Origin: a virus
Length of the DNA stretch: 47,945 nucleotides
Virus record (IMG/VR): IMGVR_UViG_3300037258_000038
Span: 1-47,945 of that record
Direction: 5' to 3' (one strand)
The notes beneath the pieces were generated by a model. It was not told where the DNA came from, ran no database searches, and was given only the letters and a program-made list of their open reading frames with translations. This document shows positions 31,284-39,419 of the stretch, in pieces. Numbering within the stretch: position 1 is the stretch's first letter; every line of letters begins with the position of its first letter. Made by a program: the position numbers and the translations under genes.

Positions 31284-31326
31284 CCAGCCCGGCCGTGGTC
31301 TGAAACACTTCCACCGACCGGGCTGG
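31284..31326 (-). promoter_or_regulatory. Intergenic stem-loop before the ThyX-PolIII operon
   Basis: CCAGCCCGG (31284-31292) pairs with CCGGGCTGG (31318-31326); 25-base loop. It lies between the SSB-like gene stop and the AGGAGGCAAG ribosome site of the oxidoreductase. Only TT follows it on the minus strand, so it may be a weak terminator, an attenuator or an mRNA processing site. Confidence 0.55.
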
Positions 31327-31347
31327 AGTCTAAATGTTACCGCCTAT

Positions 31348-32169
31348 CTAGAACGGCGCTTCATCATCGTCATCCGCAGGCTTGCGGCGGGTAGTCCGAG
31401 TGGCCGGCTTAGCCGCTGGCTTCTTGGCTGCAGCGGTGCCCCTAGAGGCAGGTTTACGGACAGGCTTGGCCGGCGGTGCCTCGTCCTCCTCTTCAACATC
31501 CTCTTCGGCTTCCTCGACCTCTTCCTCGACCTCTTCGTCTTCCTCTTCCGGCTCAGGATCGGGCTTGCGCCGTCCACCGTGGTGTACAGCGAGACGGCGC
31601 TGCTCCGGTGTTTTGGCGCCACGAGTCCGGGTAGGAACGGGTGCCTCTTCCTCTTCCTCCTCTTCATCGTCGAGTTCGGGATCTTCCACGAACTTGCCGA
31701 CCTTGACACGCGACTCGCCTTCGTACTTCTCACGCTTGGTGATGACGCCAATCCGCGCGTCCTCGCCCGGCACCATCTTGGCAATCCAGTTGATCGGGCA
31801 GCCGACGTTGTCATCCTCTTCGGCGACGTCCATCTTCTTGAAGACGTCGCGGAGGGTAATACCGAGGACCTGAAGGAATGGGCCATAGCGGAAACTGGCC
31901 TTAGGCGTGAACACGATCTGGTCCCAGATCGGCAGGCCGTTGAACTCCTCGGTCTTGCCGGTGTTTCCCTCAGCGACCCACAACACCTTGATCATGGCAT
32001 TGTCATTGCTGGAGAACGTCCACCACATCTTCTTGCAGTAGCCGCGTAGGAGGATGTTCGACTTGGGGAGTTCGCCGTCATACGGCTCATAGTCGTCGTT
32101 GTCAGACCACTCGACATCTAGCTCATCCGGGTCGAATGAGCCGTAGTCTTCTGCCTTGAGTTTTGCCAT
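31348..32169 (-). CDS. SSB-like single-stranded DNA-binding protein
   Basis: 273 residues. The N-terminal ~150 residues are a beta-rich domain with aromatic surface residues (CKKMWWTFSSNDNAMIKVLWV, PKASFRYGPFLQVLGITL), compatible with an OB fold. The rest is disordered: acidic runs (DDEEEEEEEAP, EEEDEEVEEEVEE) then Lys/Pro/Ala-rich repeats, ending DDDDEAPF, the acidic tip by which SSB recruits repair and replication partners. It sits beside Sak4, Cas4-like nuclease and PolIII. GAAAGG lies before the ATG. Confidence 0.7.
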   Translation of the reverse strand: MAKLKAEDYGSFDPDELDVEWSDNDDYEPYDGELPKSNILLRGYCKKMWWTFSSNDNAMIKVLWVAEGNTGKTEEFNGLPIWDQIVFTPKASFRYGPFLQVLGITLRDVFKKMDVAEEDDNVGCPINWIAKMVPGEDARIGVITKREKYEGESRVKVGKFVEDPELDDEEEEEEEAPVPTRTRGAKTPEQRRLAVHHGGRRKPDPEPEEEDEEVEEEVEEAEEDVEEEDEAPPAKPVRKPASRGTAAAKKPAAKPATRTTRRKPADDDDEAPF

Positions 32170-32201
32170 TGTTAACCTTTCAGTTGGCTAGCAGGCCGAG
32201 C

Positions 32202-33038
32202 CTACTCGCTGCCTACCGGGAGTTCCATCTGCTGGATGACCCAGTCCATGATGTCATACTCGCCATCCTCGAAGTCCACGAACTTCGGCAAAGTGCCAGA
32301 GTAGCGGTTCTTGGCGAAGTATGGCGGCTGGCTATCGGTGAGAATGCGGCGTAGTTGTGCCTCGCCTTTCTTCGCCTTTGGCTTGCCGAGGTAGAACACG
32401 CTGTCGGCTTGCGCACAGACGTAGTTGGCTATCTGCAATGGGTCCTTGTTGGAGCCCATCAGCGCGGGGACGATGATCGGCTCGCCTTCGACATCTTCGA
32501 GATGCATAGCCGTAGCGACCATCAGGGTGTTGTACCTCGCGTCAATCATCCGGTCGATGAAGCGCTTGTACATGTTCCACCACTTGGGATAGTGCTGGAG
32601 TTGAGGCGTGTCGAGGTCGGAGTCACGCATATCATGCTCGGCCTCTAGGATCCAGCGCAGCAGCAGGTGCTGCATTCGGCTGATCGAGTCAGGGATGAGC
32701 CAGTCGTTCTCGCCCAACTCCTCGTCGGCCTTGTCCAGGCTCGCCTCAACATGGTCCCAGTCCATTGCACGGTAAAGGCCGGCAATCGAGCCAGTTCGCT
32801 TAGCCGATACCGCGCCGCGCTCCGTAGACATGAGGACTGTGCGACGCTCGGCCGTAGCGATGCCAGCGGCAGCGACTGTCTTCCCGATTCCGCTGTCGCC
32901 GTATAGGAGGATGTTCTTGCTCTCGTTGAAGTCGGCTAGCGACTCCTCCACGATCTGGATGGCAGGCCGGTCGGACTTGACGCGCGTCCGTAGCGGAGCG
33001 GCCCCGGCTGGCCGCTTGCGAGCGCCCCTAGGCGGCAT
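32202..33038 (-). CDS. Sak4/RecA-like AAA-ATPase
   Basis: 278 residues from ATG 33038 (TGATG overlap); the longer frame is a shadow. Walker A is GDSGIGKT at 47-54, Walker B-like ENDWLIPDSIS follows near 115-120, and RYNTLMVATAMHLEDVEG plus KRVxxK-like YFAKNRYSG appear later. This is the phage RecA-core family (Sak4) that anneals or exchanges strands with an SSB partner, which is encoded next. The Cas4-like nuclease upstream would make the ends. Confidence 0.82.
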   Translation of the reverse strand: MPPRGARKRPAGAAPLRTRVKSDRPAIQIVEESLADFNESKNILLYGDSGIGKTVAAAGIATAERRTVLMSTERGAVSAKRTGSIAGLYRAMDWDHVEASLDKADEELGENDWLIPDSISRMQHLLLRWILEAEHDMRDSDLDTPQLQHYPKWWNMYKRFIDRMIDARYNTLMVATAMHLEDVEGEPIIVPALMGSNKDPLQIANYVCAQADSVFYLGKPKAKKGEAQLRRILTDSQPPYFAKNRYSGTLPKFVDFEDGEYDIMDWVIQQMELPVGSE

Positions 33039-33340
33039 CAGGCGCCGTACATGGGCGGAACGACGTCGGTCTTGTAGTCCTCTATGCCGTATGCGCTCGC
33101 CTCTGGTTCGGCGTGGAAGCGCGTGACCTGCTCCAGCGTCCATTGACCCTGGAGGAGTGACGTCTCGACATGCGGGCACGTCGTACAGCCGAATAGCACG
33201 ATGGTGGTAGACGGCGTAAGCGGCGCATTGAACCCGCGCTGGCAATCGATTGCGTGTAGTTCGTGCTCGTGAGCCTTTGGCGGCCTATCCGGCGGCGTGT
33301 TCTCGGCTTGCGGCAGGTCCTTATTCCATTTGATCCACAT
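33038..33340 (-). CDS. Small Cys/His protein between Cas4-like and Sak4 genes
   Basis: 100 residues from ATG 33340 (MWIKWNKDLPQ). It has LHAIDCQRGFNAP and GCTTCPHVETSLLQGQWTLEQV, with CxxC-H and an upstream Cys/His that may form one zinc site. Coding signal is clear in this frame, yet the upstream nuclease frame runs through it for 259 bases. It overlaps the Sak4 start (TGATG). Confidence 0.7.
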   Translation of the reverse strand: MWIKWNKDLPQAENTPPDRPPKAHEHELHAIDCQRGFNAPLTPSTTIVLFGCTTCPHVETSLLQGQWTLEQVTRFHAEPEASAYGIEDYKTDVVPPMYGA

Positions 33341-34311
33341 AACTCGCTCGCTGACTTCCTGTGATCGGCGTAGGGGTCGACTGCGTTGAAGGAACTTCGC
33401 TTGTACGCCTTTACGGCTCGCTGATCCCCTTTCTCGTCCAGAACACAGAGGTCGAAGTAAGGGCATTTGGGACAGCGGTACGAAGTGTTCTTCGTAAGCG
33501 GAACCTTACCCTCACGAACGGCGCGCATGAGTAGCGCGTCATCGCGAATGCGGCTCAATTGCCGGTTGACCTCGCCCGGAGTGCGCTCGACAACCTCGCG
33601 ATGGAACTCGGCTGGCGGCTGAACCTTGGAGCGCTCGCCATTCTTATTCAGGTAGAAGCCTTGCGGGTCTTTCGGCCGCTCATCCGGTTTCGCTTTGCGG
33701 AGGTAGTTGTACAACACCCCGTCAATTGCATCGCCCGGCTCGATCAATTCCAGCGCGCGGAGTACTTGCGTTGCTACGGCGAAGTATGTCCCGGCTTGGT
33801 CGTCCAGCGCGAGGAATGCCGTAGCGATGTTAGCCGCTGTCTTGTGCTCCCAAAGGTAGATGCCATCATCCGAGTGATCCAGTAGCGCGCCGTCGAAAGT
33901 CCCCACAGCAGTGACGACATACTCGCCTTTCCCGTTGAGGATGTCAACCTGGAATGGTTGTTCGATCGCTAGCGTCTCTAGCTCGTCATCCTTGCCGTAG
34001 CGAGCTACGTAGCGCGTTAGCATGGACACGCCGAGTTCTAGTGCATCGGCGAACTGGGCCTGGCCCTGGTCGTTGTACCCGGCAGGAATGAGTTCGCTTT
34101 CCTGCGAGGCCATCCACTTCTTGAACGTCGTGACCGGGCGAGGTCCGCGACGGAAGCCGGGTTTGTACCACTCGGCGAGCGCGTAATGGACGGCTGTGCC
34201 GAACCAGAAATGCGGGGCTGGCCGGCCTTTGGGGCTAAGCCATTCCATGTAGCGCCACCACCAGGCCTGATGGCACTCACGGAACAGCTTGCGCTCGCTC
34301 GTGCGCAGCAT
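33082..34311 (-). CDS. Cas4/RecB-like PD-(D/E)XK nuclease, with run-on C-terminus
   Basis: 409 residues from ATG 34311; about 324 are family-like. Motifs: FRECHQAWWWRYMEWL with first Cys, GTAVHYALAEW, GTFDGALLDHSDDG--LWEHKT (the D-E-K nuclease centre), QxxxY-type YFAVATQVLRALE, and CPKCPYFDLC completing a possible Fe-S cluster. It would process DNA ends for Sak4. After ASEL the frame passes TGT at 33337-33339, where neighbouring junctions have TGA, and adds 86 Arg/Ser-rich residues. The start is uncertain; a TTG at about 34323 is also possible. Confidence 0.8.
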   Translation of the reverse strand: MLRTSERKLFRECHQAWWWRYMEWLSPKGRPAPHFWFGTAVHYALAEWYKPGFRRGPRPVTTFKKWMASQESELIPAGYNDQGQAQFADALELGVSMLTRYVARYGKDDELETLAIEQPFQVDILNGKGEYVVTAVGTFDGALLDHSDDGIYLWEHKTAANIATAFLALDDQAGTYFAVATQVLRALELIEPGDAIDGVLYNYLRKAKPDERPKDPQGFYLNKNGERSKVQPPAEFHREVVERTPGEVNRQLSRIRDDALLMRAVREGKVPLTKNTSYRCPKCPYFDLCVLDEKGDQRAVKAYKRSSFNAVDPYADHRKSASELCGSNGIRTCRKPRTRRRIGRQRLTSTNYTQSIASAGSMRRLRRLPPSCYSAVRRARMSRRHSSRVNGRWSRSRASTPNQRRAHTA

Positions 34312-34318
34312 AACCTCG

Positions 34319-35077
34319 TCAGTCAAAGTTATGTCCCGGCTGGATATCTTCCTCGACAATCTTGGCCTTGGGAGGCTTAGCCGCATGCGGCCAGTCGCTT
34401 TTGGCGTCGCTGATGTCATCGGGGTGCGCTTCCTCAGCAGCGCGCTTCTCCAGGGCAGCGCGCTGTACGGCGAATGGGTCGCCTGGCAGCGCGCCGACCA
34501 TGCGTTCACCGGGCGTGTAGCCAAGACCGTATGCATTGCCGGAATCCTCGCGGCCATACGTCGGTAGCGGAACTTTGTTTAGCCGGATAGCCGTTTCGGC
34601 CTTGTTGACCCAGCCGCGAGAGAAGATCACGCGCAGCTTGCGGGCTATAAGCGCGTTCAGCGTGTCGGCTTCGCCGGTGCCCGCATCCTTTGCATCGAGC
34701 CAGAGCGTGATCATGCAGAGAGTCGAGACGATGACATCGGCCATCTCGGCCTCGACATCTTCGTGCGATCCAGCGCGCCTAGCGAAACCACGCCAGCGCC
34801 GGTACGCGCCGATGAACTCGCCTGCCTCCTCGGCGACGCACATCGCCTGCTGGTCCATCCACTCCGTATTCGTCGCGCCCTGCATCGCGTGCGTTCGCAG
34901 TTCGCTAACGAGCAGGCCGATGATCTCTGGCAAATTGCCGAGGTCTAGCGGCGTCTCCAAGGCAAATTCGGCCTCTTGCTTGGCCTTCGCTGCCTTGATC
35001 TCCCAGCGGCGCTTGGCGTTCATCGCCTTAAGCGCCTCATACGCTTCCTGCTCGCGTGACTTTCCTTGCTCTTCCAC
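34319..35077 (-). CDS. MazG-like nucleotide pyrophosphohydrolase
   Basis: 252 residues with GTG start at 35077, chosen because AGGAGG lies seven bases upstream; the longer frame from 35176 has no such site. The central domain has the MazG pattern: CVAEEAGEFIGAYRRW (EExxE-like) and EAEMADVIVSTL (ExxD), which bind Mg and (d)NTP. The N-terminus is a Lys/Glu-rich helix, the C-terminus Pro/Lys-rich and probably disordered. It would remove non-canonical or excess nucleotides or lower host (p)ppGpp signalling. Confidence 0.8.
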   Translation of the reverse strand: MEEQGKSREQEAYEALKAMNAKRRWEIKAAKAKQEAEFALETPLDLGNLPEIIGLLVSELRTHAMQGATNTEWMDQQAMCVAEEAGEFIGAYRRWRGFARRAGSHEDVEAEMADVIVSTLCMITLWLDAKDAGTGEADTLNALIARKLRVIFSRGWVNKAETAIRLNKVPLPTYGREDSGNAYGLGYTPGERMVGALPGDPFAVQRAALEKRAAEEAHPDDISDAKSDWPHAAKPPKAKIVEEDIQPGHNFD

Positions 35078-35097
35078 AGTCTTGCCTCCTGTGTGGC

Positions 35098-35322
35098 CTA
35101 TGCCCCTAGAACGGGCCGTAGCGCCAAGATTAGTAGGACTAGGGCGGCGAGTACCACCGGCAGGATTACGAGCCATAGGAACACTCTCCGCGTGGCGTAC
35201 GGCGCGTCGCCGGATACGTGTACCGTCCGGACACCAAGACTACGCCTAGACCGGACACCATCGAAGATCTCGCCCGGCTGGTCGTTCGCCGCAACGATCT
35301 CTACCTTCTGCACTTCTGGCAT
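35098..35322 (-). CDS. Small single-span membrane protein
   Basis: 74 residues, CCAGGAGG five bases before the ATG. A hydrophilic N-terminal part (KVEIVAANDQPGEIFDGVRSRR) precedes one strong transmembrane helix near residues 47-70 (FLWLVILPVVLAALVLLIL). Function unknown. It is the first gene after the strong hairpin at 35341-35392. Confidence 0.65.
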   Translation of the reverse strand: MPEVQKVEIVAANDQPGEIFDGVRSRRSLGVRTVHVSGDAPYATRRVFLWLVILPVVLAALVLLILALRPVLGA

Positions 35323-35340
35323 ATTCGCCTCCTGGGTGTT

Positions 35341-35392
35341 GAACGGGCGCTAGCCCCGACTACTACCGGCCGGTTGTCGCTAGCGCCCGTTC
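35341..35392 (-). terminator. Strong stem-loop between operon blocks
   Basis: GAACGGGCGCTAGC (35341-35354) pairs with GCTAGCGCCCGTTC (35379-35392): 14 bp, perfect. The 24-base loop holds the palindrome ACCGGCCGGT. No T-run follows on the minus strand (AACACC), so it may be a factor-dependent terminator, a processing site or a protein target. Confidence 0.6.
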
Positions 35393-35402
35393 GGGCCTAA
35401 CT

Positions 35403-35870
35403 CTAGTAGGGCGCGGCCGCAGGCGAGTCGTTCGCGGGCTTGCCACGGCGGCCAGTGCGCGGAGTAGTGGCAGGCTTCGAGGCGGGTGCCTTCTCGGCGG
35501 CCGCAGCGCCGCGACGCGTAGTGGCCGCAGGCTTGGGAGCAGGAGTCTTCGCGGCAGGCTTGGCCGGGGCAGGCTTCGACTTGGGCGCGGCGGCAGCGGG
35601 GGTCTTCTTGGCAGCAGGCTTAGGCGCAGGCTTCGGGGCGGCCTGGCCGGTCGCGTTCCTCGCTCGCGGCGAGCCGTTCTCCCGCATGTCGGTCTGGAAC
35701 TCCGCGCCGAGGGTCTTGGCGAGCTTCACCGAGGTCAGGTCCAGCTTGGCGTAGCCGGTACGCTCCTTGAGCCACTCGAAGTACTGCTGGACAGCCGGGG
35801 TGACAGGCTTTCCGACGTACGCGGTGAGATCCTTCGAGCCGTCTTCATTCTTGGCGACAGTCCTGGGCAT
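35403..35870 (-). CDS. Histone-H1-tail-like basic protein
   Basis: 155 residues from ATG 35870; a GTG three codons earlier (35879) with GAAAGAAA is possible. The N-terminal ~65 residues are a small folded part (DLTAYVGKPVTPAVQQYFEWLKERTGYA). The remaining ~90 are Ala/Pro/Lys repeats (AKKTPAAAAPKSKPAPAKPA), like the tails of actinobacterial HU proteins and histone H1, which bind DNA non-specifically. It may organise phage DNA or bind nucleoid. It follows the regulator-like gene at 36604. Confidence 0.65.
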   Translation of the reverse strand: MPRTVAKNEDGSKDLTAYVGKPVTPAVQQYFEWLKERTGYAKLDLTSVKLAKTLGAEFQTDMRENGSPRARNATGQAAPKPAPKPAAKKTPAAAAPKSKPAPAKPAAKTPAPKPAATTRRGAAAAEKAPASKPATTPRTGRRGKPANDSPAAAPY

Positions 35871-35941
35871 TCGAATCACTTTCTTTCGGTTCGTTTCTCT
35901 GGTAAGTAGATCTTGACCCTACCTGACGGAATCAGGTATGG

Positions 35942-36604
35942 CTAATCGGCAGAGTCGCCAGCGGCCTCACGGAGCGAGTCTAGCCAGGACTCCAGCGTCT
36001 TGATGAGTAGCGAGATGTGTTCGGCATCCTGCCCGTGAATCACATGCGCGGGGTCGGCGCGGTCAAGGACCTTGAGGAACTGGTCGAGCATGGTCGACTC
36101 TTTCGAGGCCGACCGCTCGCGGCTATTCCCGCCGCGAGAGGGCACATCCTCCACATCCGAGTCGTCCTCGGCGTCTTCTTGGTCGTCGGCATCCTCGGGT
36201 GCGTCTAGCGGCTCTGCATCCTTGTCTCGGCCGTAAAGCGTCGGCACGTCAGGGAAGTCATCGATCGGCAACTCTATCCGCTGGCCGGCTTCCGGGGCCG
36301 GCAAGCCGCTGATGTCCCAGGCCCGGAGATAGGCGCGAATCGAGTCCTGGCTACGCAGGCCGAATATGCCTTTGGAAGCCAGTTCACGAATCGATATCCG
36401 GTCGGCGCTATTCGCACGACCCGTTCCTGCGTTTTTTGCCGGTCGGCCAGGCTTGCCGCGCTGACAGATCATTGCGACGATAGCGGCAGTCTCCCATTGA
36501 CGCCGACTGACGCCCCATGAAATCGTCGCCAGCTTGTTGACCGAGGAATAGACATCCTTCGGCATGAATACGACTTCATGCCCGTTAGCCGAGGTCTCAC
36601 GCAT
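35942..36604 (-). CDS. Hypothetical DNA-binding-like protein
   Basis: 220 residues from ATG 36604 with AGGAG six bases upstream; the start overlaps the previous stop by eight bases. The N-terminal half has helices and RQWETAAIVAMICQRGKPGRPAKN, an AT-hook-like GRP core, followed by ISIRELASKGIFGLRSQDSIRAYLRAW, a possible helix-turn-helix. An acidic stretch (EDADDQEDAEDDSDVEDV) separates a helical C-terminus. A regulator or replication-initiation role is possible but unproven. Confidence 0.6.
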   Translation of the reverse strand: MRETSANGHEVVFMPKDVYSSVNKLATISWGVSRRQWETAAIVAMICQRGKPGRPAKNAGTGRANSADRISIRELASKGIFGLRSQDSIRAYLRAWDISGLPAPEAGQRIELPIDDFPDVPTLYGRDKDAEPLDAPEDADDQEDAEDDSDVEDVPSRGGNSRERSASKESTMLDQFLKVLDRADPAHVIHGQDAEHISLLIKTLESWLDSLREAAGDSAD

Positions 36605-37157
36605 TGGCTTCTCCTGACTTGAGCATCCCGCGTATGTCATCGCGTGGTTCCGGGTAGTTGAAGTATGCTAGGGCCGTTCGCTGGATTTCGCGTTTGGAGT
36701 AACCAGCCTTGAGAAGTTCCCTGGAGAAGTCGGCCGGCAAAGTGACCTGAATTCCGGATGTACCGTCATTCCTGGAATCACGTCGCTTGTTAGCGGCATT
36801 AGGGGTTTTGCCGCGAGCCCAGTACTGAGTGACGCTGTACCAGTTGCCGTATTCCTCGGTCAAGTCGCGGAGTTGTGATTCATCCTTGATCTTTGCGGCC
36901 GCATTGCGAGCCTGTTGTATAGAAGTGACGCCTTTGCCTTCCTTGTATTGCAGGCCTATGACGTCGGCATATTCTTGCTGATCTGAAACTGGCATTCCGT
37001 TGCCTCGTCCAGGCCCATCAGGTATTCCGTATATCTCATTGAACCTGATGCCTATCATCCACCAGTTATATGCCGTCTCCCAGTGGCCGGCCTTGACCTT
37101 TTCCGATGCCGCTTGGATAGCAGCGACATACGGCTTTATCCATTTCATGTCAAGCAT
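36597..37157 (-). CDS. Hypothetical protein
   Basis: 186 residues from ATG 37157 with GGAGG four bases upstream (ATG 37148 is an alternative). It is mostly helical: MKWIKPYVAAIQAASEKVK, WETAYNWWMIGIRFNEIYG, SIQQARNAAAKIKDESQLRDL. The C-terminal part has VTLPADFSRELLKAGYSKREIQRTAL, which could be a helix-turn-helix. It is coupled to the 36604 gene, so both may act together. No family recognised. Confidence 0.6.
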   Translation of the reverse strand: MLDMKWIKPYVAAIQAASEKVKAGHWETAYNWWMIGIRFNEIYGIPDGPGRGNGMPVSDQQEYADVIGLQYKEGKGVTSIQQARNAAAKIKDESQLRDLTEEYGNWYSVTQYWARGKTPNAANKRRDSRNDGTSGIQVTLPADFSRELLKAGYSKREIQRTALAYFNYPEPRDDIRGMLKSGEANA

Positions 37158-37422
37158 GGTTCCTCCGCGCATGGCGAAGGATTGCCGCTGGGCCGTTAGC
37201 GATCCGGAACCGCTGGCCACAGTCCGGAATAACTTCGGTCTCGATGGTCGTGTACCGCGTTTTGCGGCCCAACTTGTCGAGTTTCGGGACGCGCCGCTCG
37301 ATAATGACCGGCTGGTGGCAGTAGTAGAACGTCCCCCCACGGGAGGCTTTCGGCGGCCAAGTCGCCGAGTAGTCGGCGCGGTAGTTGGCCCATTGGTCGG
37401 TGCTGGGAACTTCGGTTACCAT
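37150..37422 (-). CDS. Small C2H2-like hypothetical protein
   Basis: 90 residues; AAAGG before the ATG at 37422. It has FYYCHQPVIIERRV and PDCGQRFRIANGPAAILRHARRNH: two Cys and two late His spaced like a C2H2 zinc finger (C-H/C...H-x4-H), suggesting nucleic acid binding. It overlaps the next gene by eight bases. Confidence 0.6.
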   Translation of the reverse strand: MVTEVPSTDQWANYRADYSATWPPKASRGGTFYYCHQPVIIERRVPKLDKLGRKTRYTTIETEVIPDCGQRFRIANGPAAILRHARRNHA

Positions 37423-37433
37423 TCTCTTGCCTT

Positions 37434-39362
37434 TCAGACTTCGAGGATTGAAGACAGGATCTTCCTGCCTTCGGGGCGAAGCGCCATTAGCGACGCTCGC
37501 TGGTCGTCGGTAAGTTCTGCGATCCGCTGGTCAACGGTGTCCAGACTTCCCAGCCGGTAGACCGTTACCGCGTGGATACGGCTAATGCGGTGGACGCGGT
37601 TCTCCATCTGCTGAATCTCATCATCGATCCAAGGCAGGTCGAGAAGGATCATGTCATCGGCCCGGTCAAGGGTGATCGCCTCTCCGCCAGCGCGGAGGTT
37701 GACGAATCCGATCCATGTCGGGTCATCAGGGTCTTGGATTCGCTCTTGGAAGATCTCGCGGTTCCGGTCGGACGTCTCGCCGGTCAACATAAGCGGCTGG
37801 TCGCGGTTCGTGAATGTCATGTCCTTGAGGAGGGCATTCGCGAAGACCTTGAGGAGTCCGGTGAACTGCGAGGCGATGATAACCTTGCCATCGAATCCTT
37901 CACGCTCTTGCAGGAAGTCGAGCGTCCAGTCATACTTGTTCGACGGCAACGCGGGCACCATAGCGTTCCGGCCGGTCGACTTGCCATAGCTACAAGCGAA
38001 TTGCTTAAGCCGCGTGAGCTCAGCGAGGACGCCGTTCGCCATAATGTTTCCCTCGTGGATGTTAGCGTCGGCCATTCTCGCCATCTGCGCGTAAGCCTTG
38101 GCCTGCGTCGGCTCCATCTCCAGCCAGACGCCGGTCGGGCCGTTCTCACCGTCGCTAGGCTCGCCAGCGTACGTGATCGCCGGTAGTTCGGGCGCAACCT
38201 CGGCCTTAGTCCGCGCGATCAAGTAGGGCCGCATCCGGTCGGCGAAGACCTCTGGGTCTGACGGCCTCTGTGAGACTTCTTTGGCATACCGTCCATCGGT
38301 CACGCTGAACAGTTCCTCGGCCCAGCGCCAGAAAGAGGAGAACGTCTTCGGCTGGAGCCAGTTCAACGTGCCCCACGCCTTCTGCGCCTTAGACCTGTAG
38401 GGCGTGCCAGAGAGGCCAAGTTTGTAGCCGTTCGCGGCTAGCGGTAGCCGCATCGCGCCGAGACGGATCTGGGTGATATTAGCGCTCTGAACATTGTACC
38501 GCGACGCGAGCGCATGATGGCACTCGTCCATCAGGATGAAGTTCCAGTCACGACCGAACAACTCCGGGTACTCGGGGTAGTAGCGAGCCGTATGGCCGTG
38601 GGCATCGGGATACTGGCAGCCGCCCTTCTTGCCGGGAGGCTTGCCGTACTCAGTACCATCTATGGCGGCAAGTTCACAGCGCCACATCCGCTTGACGCGG
38701 ATCATCTCCTTGTTGACGACTAGCGCCGCGACGTGATCGCTGTTCATGGCGGCGAACGTCTCGGCCCGGCCATTGAACTCCGCTATGGCGGCCTCACGCT
38801 GCGCTCGCGTGCCCTGGGCAACGATCGCCGTCATAGTCGGGGCGAGGCGCTTAATATGCGAGGCCCAGACGGTGCGTACGGCCGTTCGCGGGCAGATGAT
38901 CAGGATTCGCTTCGCCCGTGACTCCACGAGTGCGCCTAGGCCCTGGTACGTCTTGCCGAGTCCAGGCTGGTCGCCGTTCAAGACGTTCCGCCCGGTGATG
39001 GCGAACGCGACACCGGCCGCCTGGTATGGCCGGCTCATGACGGCCTTGAAGAGTTCCGGCGCGAGTTCGCGGAGGTTTGGCAGAGCGTCCTCCCCCATCT
39101 CGCCGACCCGCAGGGCTTCGAGTTCCGCGCGCTTGCGGCGCTCATCCCATGCCCAGTCCTTCAACGGGTCGGCGATCACGAGTCGTCGGCCGAACATCGC
39201 GCGGAGTTCAACGCACTTCTCCAGCGACAGCGGTAGCCGCCATGACTTCGTTGAGTTATGCCAGCTCGCACCAGCCGATTTGACTAGCTCAACGTCATGG
39301 TCGGAGAACGGGAACTTGGCGGCGATCCGCTCGCCGATCCGCGTGACGAGTATGATACTCAT
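37434..39362 (-). CDS. SNF2-type DNA helicase/translocase
   Basis: 642 residues from the second ATG (39362), which has better spacing to AGGAGG than the first (39365). Residues 1-75 resemble a HARP-like DNA-binding region. Motif I GDQPGLGKT is at 131-139, motif II is DECH (LMDECHHALA), motif III SGTPYR, and helicase C-terminal motifs are VIIASQFTG, GEAITLDRADDMI and ENRVHRISR. It is a superfamily 2 translocase of the SNF2 group, probably for fork remodelling, recombination or late transcription. Complete, with no broken motif. Confidence 0.9.
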   Translation of the reverse strand: MSIILVTRIGERIAAKFPFSDHDVELVKSAGASWHNSTKSWRLPLSLEKCVELRAMFGRRLVIADPLKDWAWDERRKRAELEALRVGEMGEDALPNLRELAPELFKAVMSRPYQAAGVAFAITGRNVLNGDQPGLGKTYQGLGALVESRAKRILIICPRTAVRTVWASHIKRLAPTMTAIVAQGTRAQREAAIAEFNGRAETFAAMNSDHVAALVVNKEMIRVKRMWRCELAAIDGTEYGKPPGKKGGCQYPDAHGHTARYYPEYPELFGRDWNFILMDECHHALASRYNVQSANITQIRLGAMRLPLAANGYKLGLSGTPYRSKAQKAWGTLNWLQPKTFSSFWRWAEELFSVTDGRYAKEVSQRPSDPEVFADRMRPYLIARTKAEVAPELPAITYAGEPSDGENGPTGVWLEMEPTQAKAYAQMARMADANIHEGNIMANGVLAELTRLKQFACSYGKSTGRNAMVPALPSNKYDWTLDFLQEREGFDGKVIIASQFTGLLKVFANALLKDMTFTNRDQPLMLTGETSDRNREIFQERIQDPDDPTWIGFVNLRAGGEAITLDRADDMILLDLPWIDDEIQQMENRVHRISRIHAVTVYRLGSLDTVDQRIAELTDDQRASLMALRPEGRKILSSILEV

Positions 39363-39393
39363 CATTTCCTCCTGGGTTCTTGCCGAGATTCAA

Positions 39394-39419
39394 GACTACG
39401 CCATAGTTATGGCGACGTC
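39394..39419 (-). promoter_or_regulatory. Small stem-loop before the SNF2 gene
   Basis: GAC-TA-CGCCATA-GT-TATGGCG-AC-GTC: a 7-bp central stem extended by a 3-bp outer stem across a mismatch. It lies just after the stop of the small membrane gene and before the CCCAGGAGG ribosome site, the same arrangement as at 31284, 35341 and 41985. Confidence 0.45.

Noticed and set aside
31382-31873. 163-codon Ser-rich plus-strand ORF
   Set aside because: Antisense of the acidic/Lys-rich linker of the SSB-like gene, which produces long Ser runs by codon complementarity.
33082-34311. Cas4 as part of a CRISPR-Cas system
   Set aside because: No cas1/cas2 genes and no repeat-spacer array are present. The gene sits with Sak4 and SSB, as phage recombination nucleases do.
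35440-35754. Ala/Gly-rich plus-strand ORF
   Set aside because: Antisense of the Ala/Pro/Lys repeat gene; no ribosome site.
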